The position numbers and the translations under genes were made by a program. From an uncultured Christensenella sp. (GTDB lineage Bacteria; Bacillota; Clostridia; Christensenellales; UBA1242), in assembly GCA_949293915.1 (NCBI GenBank), contig CASFFJ010000044.1, positions 1-20,846 of the forward strand: DNA of 20,846 nt, written 5' to 3'. How positions within the stretch are numbered: position 1 is the stretch's first letter; every line of letters begins with the position of its first letter. This document shows positions 7,500-14,175 of the stretch, piece after piece. Below the pieces are notes generated by a model. It ran no database searches and was not told the origin of the DNA. It saw only the letters and a program-made list of their open reading frames with translations.

Positions 7500-7518
7500 T
7501 TTATTATTTATTTTTATC

Positions 7519-7590
7519 TATAACATTTAATTATAACATTAATTATAACATTAATTATAGTATTTAAGCAAGACTAATAAGCAAGACTAA
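7519..7590. repeat. Short tandem repeats in the 7469-7774 intergenic region
   Basis: Three tandem copies of a 12-13 base unit occur: TATAACATTTAAT (7519-7531), TATAACATTAAT (7532-7543) and TATAACATTAAT (7544-7555). A degenerate copy follows, then two perfect head-to-tail copies of TAAGCAAGACTAA (7565-7577 and 7578-7590). This looks like slippage-generated repeat DNA. The rest of the gap (7591-7715) is AT-rich and I see no gene in it; the promoter of the next gene starts at 7716. Confidence 0.75.
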
Positions 7591-7715
7591 ATATTTGCTA
7601 TGGCTTGCAAAATAGTTATATATGATTTTTAATCACAAAATAAGCTTATATGATTGTAATAAATAGTTCGTAAAATAATTTTTTCTAATTTTTTAAAAGA
7701 AATACTAAAAATCAT

Positions 7716-7744
7716 TTGTTTTTTTACATTATTCGTGCTAAAAT
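7716..7744 (+). promoter_or_regulatory. Sigma-A promoter of the lysine-rich membrane protein gene
   Basis: TTGTTT (7716-7721), 17-base spacer, and an extended -10 TGC-TAAAAT (7736-7744). The predicted start near 7751 gives a 24-base leader with the ribosome binding site AAGGGGA before ATG 7775. Confidence 0.75.
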
Positions 7745-7774
7745 CTTTAATAATAAATAAAAGGGGATTTTAAT

Positions 7775-8590
7775 ATGGATTTTATTGCAAATAATTGGTG
7801 GTGGATTGTTTTAATACTTTTGGCTATTATTGTAGCGCTTATTGTTGTGCTAGTGGTATTAAACAATCGTGATAAAAAGATTATGAAGGATTTTAAAGAT
7901 AAAGTTTTAGCACTTGATGAACGTGATATCGAGCCAACGCCTGTTATTAAAGAAGATGCTAAAGAGTCAACTGTTGAGATTAAAGAACCTGCAGTTGAGA
8001 CAAAAGTTGGTACAGAAGTCAAAGAGTCTAAACCAGCAACTAAATCTAGTGCAAAGAGTGTGACAACAGCTAAGACTCGTACAACTAAATCTTCAAAATC
8101 AAAGAAAACTAGCACAAAGAAACTAGAAAGTTCTAAAAAAATAGAAGAAGTTAAACCAGCGCAAACTGATGCTAATACAACTGACATAGTTAGTGAGCCA
8201 AAAGTTGCAGAAGTTAAGAAGTCTAGCAAAACAGCTAAATCAACTTCTACTGTTAAAAAAGCATCAAAAACTGCTAAAAAACCAGCAAAAGCCGTTGCGG
8301 TTAAATCAGTAGAGACTGTTGAAGCTAAACCAACAGATTCAGCTGAAATTAAATCAGTAGATGAGATTGTAGTTAAAGAAAAAAAAGCAACTCCAAAGAC
8401 TAAAAAGTCTTCAAATACAACTAAGGCGGTTGCTAAATCATCCGCAAAAAAAGAATTGACTAATTCAGCTATAACTAAACCTGCAAAAGCTGTAAAAAAA
8501 ACAACAGCTGATACTAAAAATACTGCAAAATCTACAAGTAAAACAACAAAAAACACCACAAAAAAGTCAACAACAAAAAAACAAAAATAA
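7775..8590 (+). CDS. Membrane-anchored, histone-H1-like lysine-rich protein of unknown function
   Basis: I do not recognise a named family. The 271-residue protein starts with one transmembrane helix (about residues 9-29, after the unusual NNWWW). A short juxtamembrane region follows (NRDKKIMKDFKDKVLALDERD), then more than 200 residues of low-complexity Lys/Ala/Thr/Ser/Glu/Val sequence. There is no Cys anywhere, and no aromatic residue after Phe40. Acidic residues occur in the first two thirds of the tail; the last third is almost purely basic (KSTSKTTKNTTKKSTTKK). The composition is like H1-type bacterial DNA-binding tails (HctB, AlgP). The basic residues right after the helix predict a cytoplasmic tail, so it could tether DNA, RNA or another polyanion to the membrane; this is inference. 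The promoter and ribosome binding site (AAGGGGA) are clear. A short relative lies directly downstream. Confidence 0.75.
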   Translation: MDFIANNWWWIVLILLAIIVALIVVLVVLNNRDKKIMKDFKDKVLALDERDIEPTPVIKEDAKESTVEIKEPAVETKVGTEVKESKPATKSSAKSVTTAKTRTTKSSKSKKTSTKKLESSKKIEEVKPAQTDANTTDIVSEPKVAEVKKSSKTAKSTSTVKKASKTAKKPAKAVAVKSVETVEAKPTDSAEIKSVDEIVVKEKKATPKTKKSSNTTKAVAKSSAKKELTNSAITKPAKAVKKTTADTKNTAKSTSKTTKNTTKKSTTKKQK

Positions 8591-8621
8591 TTAAAATTAA
8601 ATAGAAACTGAGAGGTGAAAT

Positions 8622-8822
8622 ATGTATGGAGTATTTTCTAGTTGGTATATCATATTAGCATTATGTGTATTGGCTATTGCTTTATTAATTTTCTTTATTG
8701 TAAGAATGGATAAACAAGATAGATTAATCATCAAAGAGTATGTAAACAAACTAAATGCAACCAATAATACAAATGCTGATGTAAATAAAAAAGAAAATAA
8801 ATCAGTTGCGGATAAAAAATAG
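8622..8822 (+). CDS. Small single-pass membrane protein, short relative of the 7775 product
   Basis: This 66-residue protein has one transmembrane helix (about residues 8-28) followed by MDKQDRLIIKEYVNKLNA and a short Asn/Lys-rich polar tail. The juxtamembrane segment DRLIIKEYVNKL aligns with DKKIMKDFKDKV of the preceding gene, and both have the same helix-then-basic layout, so the two probably arose by duplication. It lies 31 bases downstream, has a good ribosome binding site (GAGAGGTGA), and is followed by a terminator, so the two form an operon. Function is unknown. Confidence 0.7.
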   Translation: MYGVFSSWYIILALCVLAIALLIFFIVRMDKQDRLIIKEYVNKLNATNNTNADVNKKENKSVADKK

Positions 8823-8848
8823 ATTGTTAATATTTAATCAAAAATTTA

Positions 8849-8872
8849 CCTGACTTTTAGTCAGGCTTTTTT
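8849..8872 (+). terminator. Rho-independent terminator after the small membrane protein gene
   Basis: Perfect stem CCTGACT (8849-8855) / AGTCAGG (8859-8865) with a tight TTT loop, then C and a run of six T. It ends the 7775-8822 operon. The 8873-9048 stretch to the convergent gene is AT-rich with nothing else recognised. Confidence 0.9.
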
Positions 8873-9048
8873 GTTTGCAATTTGTCTATTGAATGATAAT
8901 AAATATTTAAATTTAAATTTTTTAAAAAAATATTATACTATCGCATAAAATATTTATATTTATACTAATTCTTTTTACAAATATAATAGAATCTTTCTTT
9001 TAGATTATTTAATTTTATTAAATTAATCAAATATATTATTAAAAAAAA

Positions 9049-9882
9049 CTATTTGATATTTTGTTCGCGAAAATAATAATAAAAATATTGTTGAGCATAG
9101 CCTGACAATTTCCCATAACGTTGAGAAAGTTTTTGTGTTATTAATTTTCTATTAGTTTCGTTTGAATTGGTAAGGGCGTTGTAGACTTTGTTTATCCAAG
9201 TGTCCACGGGAAACACATCTTTAACTCCAAGTCCAAATAATAAAATACAATTAGCTACTTTTTCTCCAACACCTTTTAGAGATACAAGATATTTAAATTG
9301 CTCATCTTTATTTAATGTTTTTAATTGTTCAATATCGCTAGTATTTAATTGTGAAATAGTGTCATAGAGTTGATTTGCTCTATATCCTAAACCTGCTTTT
9401 TGAAAATCTAAGATTGATGCTTTTTTTAAATCTGTTAGACTAGGAAAAGCGTAATATTCGCCTTTATTCTCGCCAAAATGCGTGCATAGATATTCGACTG
9501 ATTTTTTAATACGTGATATGTTGTTATTAGCAGAAATAATGAAGCTAACTAGCATTTCAAAACAATCATTATTTAATATTCTAATACCATATCCATAGTC
9601 TACCGCGTTAGACAAAAATTTATCTTTTTTTAATTCATTTTTAATAGCGGTATAATCAGTATCAAAATCAAAAAAATGGTAAAAATAATTTACTTCATCA
9701 GTTAAAATCTCGATTCTGTCAGCATATGTATAAATTTTTGCCATTTTATCTTTTGAGTATACAACAGCATATTTATCATTAATTATATAACGAAAAATTT
9801 GACCACAATCTAGCGTTTGGTTTACATTAAAATTATGTATATCATAGTAAATAATTTTATTAAATGTTTTAATCGTTTTCAT
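9049..9882 (-). CDS. 8-oxoguanine DNA glycosylase/AP lyase, OGG type (HhH-GPD)
   Basis: Base-excision repair enzyme that removes oxidised guanine; 277 residues. The N-terminal OGG domain (TLDCGQIFRY at 23-32, as in TFDCGQSFRW of relatives) precedes the HhH-GPD domain (FEMLVSFIISANNNISRIKK, 108-127). The catalytic Lys208 lies in the hairpin SLKGVGEKVANCILL and the catalytic Asp227 in FPVDTWINKV, equivalent to Lys249 and Asp268 of human OGG1. The start overlaps the end of rsmD by 14 bases and has no clear ribosome binding site, which suggests translational coupling. It lacks the C-terminal iron-sulfur cluster typical of MutY/Nth. In many Gram-positives rsmD is followed by coaD instead. Confidence 0.92.
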   Translation of the reverse strand: MKTIKTFNKIIYYDIHNFNVNQTLDCGQIFRYIINDKYAVVYSKDKMAKIYTYADRIEILTDEVNYFYHFFDFDTDYTAIKNELKKDKFLSNAVDYGYGIRILNNDCFEMLVSFIISANNNISRIKKSVEYLCTHFGENKGEYYAFPSLTDLKKASILDFQKAGLGYRANQLYDTISQLNTSDIEQLKTLNKDEQFKYLVSLKGVGEKVANCILLFGLGVKDVFPVDTWINKVYNALTNSNETNRKLITQKLSQRYGKLSGYAQQYFYYYFREQNIK

Positions 9883-10414
9883 TTACTTTTTGTATTTTAT
9901 ATACTGCAACAGTACCATATTTTTTTCGCTTGCATTTGTATCCATAATAAGCTAATTCAAACGTCTTTTCATCTGTTGTTTCAAATATGATAATGCCATT
10001 ATCGTTCAATAAATCACGAGTTATAATTGTGTTAATTGCTTCTATACCGTAATCTGTTTTGTATGGTGGGTCAAGCAGGATTATATCAAATTTTTGCTTG
10101 CACGATTCAAGATAATCCATATAATCGGATAAGATGACTTCACTGTCACGGTCAATGTTTTGCAAGTTTGAATTAGTAATATTTATTGCTAACTCATTAT
10201 TGTCAACAAAAACGCATTTTTTCGCTCCACGTGACAATGCTTCAATACCTAATGCACCAGTGCCAGAAAAAAGGTCCAAAATTACAGCATCGACCAAATC
10301 AAACTGAATAAGGTTAAAAATAGATTCTTTCACTCTGTCAAGCGTAGGCTTTGTGCTATCTAAAGTGAACTCGTTTAACTTTTTTCCACGATATTTTCCA
10401 GCTATAATTCTCAT
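9869..10414 (-). CDS. rsmD: 16S rRNA (guanine966-N2)-methyltransferase RsmD
   Basis: Methylates G966 of 16S rRNA in the 30S subunit using S-adenosylmethionine; 181 residues, normal length. The family N-terminus MRIIAGKYRGKKL fixes the start at 10414. Other motifs are KPTLDRVKESIFN (22-34), the SAM-binding DLFSGTGALGIEALSRGA (47-64) and catalytic DPPY (115-118). There is no ribosome binding site before the ATG; instead a good promoter places the predicted transcript start about 2 bases before it, so the mRNA is probably leaderless. It overlaps the downstream DNA glycosylase gene by 14 bases. Confidence 0.96.
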   Translation of the reverse strand: MRIIAGKYRGKKLNEFTLDSTKPTLDRVKESIFNLIQFDLVDAVILDLFSGTGALGIEALSRGAKKCVFVDNNELAINITNSNLQNIDRDSEVILSDYMDYLESCKQKFDIILLDPPYKTDYGIEAINTIITRDLLNDNGIIIFETTDEKTFELAYYGYKCKRKKYGTVAVYKIQKVNEND

Positions 10415-10422
10415 ACTCTATT

Positions 10423-10451
10423 ATGATAAAAAATTATTTGAAAAAAATCAA
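10423..10451 (-). promoter_or_regulatory. Promoter of rsmD, leaderless arrangement
   Basis: On the minus strand TTGATT (10451-10446), a 17-base spacer and TATCAT (10428-10423). Standard spacing puts the transcript start near 10416, only 2 bases from the A of ATG at 10414. Confidence 0.7.
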
Positions 10452-10757
10452 CTAAATCAAGCATAGTTCATTAAATACGAAATAATCATTTATTATAGAG
10501 CAAAATATTGAATAAAGATTTTGAATCAATAAAATATCTGCAAAAAAGATTATTTCAGTTATAAATTAAATCTTTAAAAAGCAATCTAATGAGTTTGTAT
10601 AAAAAAATCTAATTATTACACTCGAAATTAGCGATATAATAAATTTTAAATATTTTAATAATAAAATTTACATAAATCTAAAAAAATATAGTTAGAATTA
10701 ATAGAAGACTTATTTTATATTGAACAGTATTTTAATTTAAATTATAACAATTTATAT

Positions 10758-10797
10758 AAAAAATACAAGACTGAACTAATCAAATTCTTGTATTTTT
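10758..10797 (-). terminator. Rho-independent terminator of the cysteine-containing protein gene
   Basis: Arms AAAAATACAAGA (10759-10770) and TCTTGTATTTTT (10786-10797) form a perfect 12-base stem with a 15-base loop. Read on the minus strand the stem ends in six T. It starts 7 bases beyond the gene's stop. GC content of the stem is low, so strength is uncertain. Confidence 0.7.
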
Positions 10798-10803
10798 AAG
10801 ATA

Positions 10804-11469
10804 TTATCTATTGGTAGTTGATTGTGGTGACACTGCTGTTGGGAACAATGGTAAATCAAATACGCCAGGACATACATCATCATTATTGAATGGAGTGCAT
10901 GGTGGCATTGGGCAATATCCATAACTTGGTACCAATACGTCCACATCAGCCACAACTTTTAATACGATAGTCACGCACGCATTGATAGTGAATCCGCCAG
11001 TAGTAGTGTCATATGTCCCATTTGGGATCACAGCACTGCCAAAAGCAACTACATCAATAGGTGTCAAAGATGGTTGTGGTACGTATAAAATTACATCTTG
11101 ATGGACAGTTATAGTACCTTTTGCGCTACCAGGTATCCCTAATGCGTCAGTATATGTAATGGTTACAGGGATGTTGATATTTGCTTGTACGCGTGCGAAG
11201 TTTGGTCTGTCATCAAATCTAGTTATAATTAAATCTGAGACAGTTGCGCTACTACCAAGTGAATTTCCGCTCACGAATGTTAATGGTGTGGTTGGATTTG
11301 CTGGGTTGAAATCAGTTAGAGTTAACGAATAGTTTTCTAATTGTGCTTGCATCATACAAGCATCAAAAACTTTCTTTACCTGTATACAAATTCGTTCACA
11401 CAGTCCATTTGTGGCATTGTTTGTTTGACCGGGGAAAATTCCTGGTCTTGATTCGGTATAAAACGACAT
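10804..11469 (-). CDS. Uncharacterised cysteine-containing protein, possible spore or surface structural protein
   Basis: I do not recognise a named family, although the pattern resembles conserved hypothetical proteins of clostridia. The 221-residue protein has no signal peptide and no membrane helix. The N-terminal segment has Cys24, Cys28 and Cys38 in GLCERICIQVKKVFDACMMQ. A long Thr/Val/Ile-rich beta-type middle follows (NIPVTITYTDALGIPGSAKG, DVILYVPQPSL). The C-terminus has Cys165 and a cluster at Cys186, Cys191 and Cys200 (YGYCPMPPC, DDVCPGVFDLPLFP). Seven cysteines and beta-rich sequence would suit a cross-linked coat or surface layer; that is inference only. It has an excellent ribosome binding site (AGGAGG, 11484-11479) and its own terminator. 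Coding GC is about 45% in three sampled 60-base lines against about 32% in a sampled line of the glycosylase gene, with very AT-rich flanks. It may be transferred, or codon-adapted for high expression. Confidence 0.8.
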   Translation of the reverse strand: MSFYTESRPGIFPGQTNNATNGLCERICIQVKKVFDACMMQAQLENYSLTLTDFNPANPTTPLTFVSGNSLGSSATVSDLIITRFDDRPNFARVQANINIPVTITYTDALGIPGSAKGTITVHQDVILYVPQPSLTPIDVVAFGSAVIPNGTYDTTTGGFTINACVTIVLKVVADVDVLVPSYGYCPMPPCTPFNNDDVCPGVFDLPLFPTAVSPQSTTNR

Positions 11470-11970
11470 TTTATTTAACCTCCTAATGTTATAATATATA
11501 CTATTCCAATTTTCACTTTTTTGTGTTTAAACTGCGAATATTTAAAAATGATAAATTGTTTAATAAAAAATAGCTTCCTATTTAAGATATTAAATTTATA
11601 TATTATTACATTAGTTTTTTATTTTTGATGATAAGTTGTAATATTTTATAAAAGAGATTTACAATATTATTTACATTTTTATTAAAGTTAATTATAGATG
11701 CAACTAGCAGACATTGAGTACATTTTTTTATTTTTTGCAACATTATTATTTAAACTTTTAATCGAGATAATTGACTACAATTAATTTTTATTCGGATATA
11801 TACCTACAAATAGTTTAATGATTAATATACCAGAAATTAAAAATCTTTATATCGCAATCAAAAATTAAAAGATATTGAAAATTGAAGCCAGTTTTTTTAG
11901 TTTTATAATAATGAATGTTAAAAGCAAGAATAAAATTGACTATTACATAAAAAAGTGTTAAAATATAAAT
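11470..11970. other. 501-base AT-rich region between divergent genes
   Basis: The left end holds the ribosome binding site and presumably the promoter of the minus-strand 11469 gene; I cannot assign that promoter confidently. The right end holds the promoter at 11936. Between them (about 11530-11930) the DNA is very AT-rich (7 G/C in the 60 bases from 11581). No ORF with a ribosome binding site and no RNA structure was convincing. Confidence 0.6.
11936..11964 (+). promoter_or_regulatory. Promoter of the metallophosphatase gene, leaderless arrangement
   Basis: TTGACT (11936-11941), a 17-base spacer, and an extended -10 TGT-TAAAAT (11956-11964). Six bases separate the -10 box from the ATG at 11971, so the standard start point is the A of the start codon itself. 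Confidence 0.82.
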
Positions 11971-12684
11971 ATGAAAATATATTCAATAAGTGACCTTCAT
12001 CTTGATATAAATTATAATAAACCAATGGATATATTTGGCCCTGTTTGGCACGGCCATACACAAAAAATTATTGAGGATTGGAATAGAGTAGTCAGCGAGG
12101 ATGATGTTGTAATTCTTGCGGGCGATTATAGTTGGGCGATGAAAATTGAAGAAGTAAGTAAAGATTTTGATTTTCTACGCGCATTAAAAGGCAAAAAAAT
12201 TATAATTCGTGGTAATCACGATTATTGGTGGAGCAGTATTAGTAAGGTTCGTGCCATTTTACCTGAGAATATTTTTGCACTTCAAAATGATGCAATAAAG
12301 ATAGGAGATTATATTTTCTGTGGCAACCGTGGATGGCTGATTCCAGAAGGTAAATTTAATACAGAAGAGAATAAAAAAATTTACGCACGTGAAACAATTA
12401 GATTGAAACTTTCACTTGATAGTGCTAAGAATTTACAGACAAATAATGAAAAAATTATTTTTATCACACATTATCCACCATTTAATAATAAAATTGAGCC
12501 AAGTGATTATACTCGTATGTTAGAAGAATATTCTGTCAGTGCGGTTGTGTTTGGGCATTTACACGGATACGTTAATCCAAAAATGTTGTATAACGAAATT
12601 AATGGTATCAAATATTATTTGACCAGTTGCGATGCAGTCAATAATAAATTAGTTGAGATAAAGGTGGGGACTAATGGAATTTAA
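11971..12684 (+). CDS. Calcineurin-type metallophosphoesterase (COG1768-like)
   Basis: Two-metal phosphohydrolase, 237 residues, cytoplasmic. All five metallophosphatase blocks are present: Asp8 and His10 in SDLHL, Asp52 in AGDYSWAM, Asn82-His83 in RGNHDYWW, His167 in THYPP, and His196/His198 in GHLHG. GDYSWAM and GNHDYWW are typical of the COG1768 group of predicted phosphohydrolases; the natural substrate is unknown. The start is fixed by the family N-terminus MKIYSISDLHL. No ribosome binding site is present, and a strong promoter points to a leaderless transcript. It overlaps rsmH by 11 bases, so it heads the transcript that enters the division cluster, in the position usually held by mraZ. 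Confidence 0.9.
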   Translation: MKIYSISDLHLDINYNKPMDIFGPVWHGHTQKIIEDWNRVVSEDDVVILAGDYSWAMKIEEVSKDFDFLRALKGKKIIIRGNHDYWWSSISKVRAILPENIFALQNDAIKIGDYIFCGNRGWLIPEGKFNTEENKKIYARETIRLKLSLDSAKNLQTNNEKIIFITHYPPFNNKIEPSDYTRMLEEYSVSAVVFGHLHGYVNPKMLYNEINGIKYYLTSCDAVNNKLVEIKVGTNGI

Positions 12685-13603
12685 ACATATTTCTGTATTA
12701 AAGCAAGAGAGCATTGATGGTTTGAATATTCAAAAAGATGGTATATATATAGATTGTACCACTGGGGGTGGCGGACATTCGCTCGAAATAGCCAAAAGAT
12801 TAACAATAGGTAAACTAATATGTTTTGACAAAGATTCGGATGCGCTTGCGCACGCTAAAACAGTTTTAAAAGACCATTTGGATAAAATCATTTTTATAAA
12901 TGACAATTTTGCCAATATTGATAGTGTTTTAGATAATTTGAATATCGACAAAGTTGATGGCATTTTAGCAGATTTAGGTGTAAGCAGTTATCAAATTGAT
13001 AATGCTGAACGTGGTTTTAGTTTTATGCGAGATGCAAGACTTGATATGCGAATGGACAAATCTCAAAATTTGGATGCTGAATATGTAGTCAATAATTATA
13101 GCGAAGCAGATTTAGAGCGGATTATGTTTATGTATGGAGAAGAAAAAAACGCACGACAAATTGCACGTAAAATTGTTAAGATTAGACAAGAGAGACCTAT
13201 AAAAACTACATTTGAATTGCGAGATATTGTTGTTAGCAGTTATCCACCAAAATTTCAAAATAAGCCTGCTCTTTGTAATAAGGTATTCCAATCAATAAGA
13301 ATAGAAGTGAATAACGAATTAAATGATTTGCCGATAGCGATAGAAAAAATGTTGCAAAAACTCAAAAAAAATGGTAGACTATGTATAATAACATTTCATC
13401 CGTTAGAAGATAGGATTGTTAAGAATATATTTAAACTTCATTCTACTGATTGTATTTGTCCGCCAAGGATTCCTAAATGTATTTGCGGGCATAAAGCGGA
13501 TATAAAGCTGATTAACAAGCATCCAATTATTGCTAGCGACAATGAATTGTTGTCTAATTCACGTAGTGCGAGTGCTAAACTACGCGTTGTTGAGAAATTG
13601 TAA
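12674..13603 (+). CDS. rsmH: 16S rRNA (cytosine1402-N4)-methyltransferase RsmH (MraW)
   Basis: Methylates C1402 in the 30S decoding centre using S-adenosylmethionine; 309 residues, normal length. Visible motifs are the SAM-binding DCTTGGGGHS (27-36), FDKDSDAL, ADLGVSSYQIDNAERGFSFM, LDMRMD, KVFQSIRIEVNNEL, GRLCIITFHPLEDRIVK and the C-terminal SRSASAKLRVVEKL. The usual SFHSLEDR appears here as TFHPLEDR, an uncommon Ser-to-Pro change. A cysteine group CICPPRIPKCICG lies near the end. The ribosome binding site (GGTGGGG) lies inside the preceding gene, with which it overlaps by 11 bases. The FtsL-like gene follows after 11 bases. Confidence 0.96.
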   Translation: MEFKHISVLKQESIDGLNIQKDGIYIDCTTGGGGHSLEIAKRLTIGKLICFDKDSDALAHAKTVLKDHLDKIIFINDNFANIDSVLDNLNIDKVDGILADLGVSSYQIDNAERGFSFMRDARLDMRMDKSQNLDAEYVVNNYSEADLERIMFMYGEEKNARQIARKIVKIRQERPIKTTFELRDIVVSSYPPKFQNKPALCNKVFQSIRIEVNNELNDLPIAIEKMLQKLKKNGRLCIITFHPLEDRIVKNIFKLHSTDCICPPRIPKCICGHKADIKLINKHPIIASDNELLSNSRSASAKLRVVEKL

Positions 13604-13614
13604 TAGGAGATTAA

Positions 13615-14154
13615 ATGCAAGAAGAACCTCAAGTTCAAAATGAAAGTTCAACAATAACTTCTACTCAGCCTAGTGTAGAGAATGTTAGTGAGACTAGACT
13701 GCAAAATTTGCCATCCTTAGATGACCTTAAACGAAGCGAAGTAGAGATAGTTAAGCCAAAGGCGGAAATTAAAGGCTTAAAATCAGTTGAACAAGAAACG
13801 CTTGTTGAAAATAAAACATTTAAGCGAAAAGAAGATGAAACACGCGCTTTTTATAAAAAGAGGTTTAAAGTTTTAACATCTGTATATGTGACTGTGTTAG
13901 TATTGTTGCTAGGTTTTGTTGGTGTGAATATTTCAACACTTGCAATATTAAATAAAGATATCAATTCAAATACTGCTACCATTCAAGCAGAGACTGAAAA
14001 GGTTGAGTTCTATGAATCACAAGCAGATATGCCAAGCGAACCTAAAGGCTCAATCCAGATTAGTCTTAATGAACCACGTGATTATGGTGATGATGAAAAA
14101 GAATTAACTTTCTTAGATAAAATAACAATAATTTTTAGAAATTTATTTGGCTAA
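13615..14154 (+). CDS. FtsL-like cell division protein
   Basis: This 179-residue bitopic membrane protein has a long, charged cytoplasmic N-terminus (1-85), one transmembrane helix (about 86-108, VLTSVYVTVLVLLLGFVGVN) and a short external segment starting LAILNKDINSNTATIQAETE that could form a small coiled coil. The tail is acidic. Sequence identity to FtsL cannot be judged, because this family diverges fast. The assignment rests on topology and position: directly after rsmH and before the transpeptidase gene, where ftsL lies in Gram-positives. The N-terminal extension is longer than usual (FtsL is commonly 100-130 residues). The ribosome binding site is AGGAG. A terminator overlaps the stop codon. 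Confidence 0.65.
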   Translation: MQEEPQVQNESSTITSTQPSVENVSETRLQNLPSLDDLKRSEVEIVKPKAEIKGLKSVEQETLVENKTFKRKEDETRAFYKKRFKVLTSVYVTVLVLLLGFVGVNISTLAILNKDINSNTATIQAETEKVEFYESQADMPSEPKGSIQISLNEPRDYGDDEKELTFLDKITIIFRNLFG

Positions 14155-14175
14155 TGACTTGATTAGCCATTTTTT
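14148..14175 (+). terminator. Rho-independent terminator overlapping the end of the ftsL-like gene
   Basis: Perfect 8-base stem TGGCTAAT (14148-14155) / ATTAGCCA (14162-14169) with a 6-base loop and six T. The left arm contains the last codon and the TAA stop at 14152-14154. It should separate rsmH-ftsL from the downstream cell-wall genes. Confidence 0.92.

Larger units (their letters stand above)
10415..10803. other. 389-base AT-rich intergenic region without a gene
   Basis: It lies between two minus-strand genes. It holds the rsmD promoter at its left end and a terminator hairpin for the upstream gene at its right end (10758-10797). The middle, about 10452-10757, is very AT-rich; I see no ORF with a ribosome binding site, no RNA gene and no repeat beyond chance. 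Confidence 0.6.

Noticed and set aside
7519..7590. CRISPR-like array
   Set aside because: Repeats are 12-13 bases, directly abutting with no spacers, and no cas gene is present.
7747..8559. Long minus-strand ORF (270 codons) opposite the lysine-rich membrane protein gene
   Set aside because: Its Val/Leu/Ala/Phe/Ser-rich translation is the mirror of Lys/Thr/Ala codons on the plus strand; it has no ribosome binding site and the plus-strand gene has a promoter, ribosome binding site and membrane helix.
10662..10677. A 16-base sequence (TAAAATTTACATAAAT) shared with 14556-14571
   Set aside because: Both sites lie in very AT-rich DNA, where a match of this length between two regions of some hundreds of bases is expected by chance with appreciable probability.
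11488..11516. GTGAAA-17-TATAAC as promoter of the cysteine-containing protein gene
   Set aside because: Standard spacing would start the transcript inside its own AGGAGG ribosome binding site, so another promoter, perhaps for a different sigma factor, is more likely.
11771..11800. Promoter-like TTGACT-18-GATATA in the 11470-11970 gap, suggesting a small RNA
   Set aside because: The -10 is weak, no terminator hairpin or ORF with a ribosome binding site follows, and such matches are common in AT-rich DNA.
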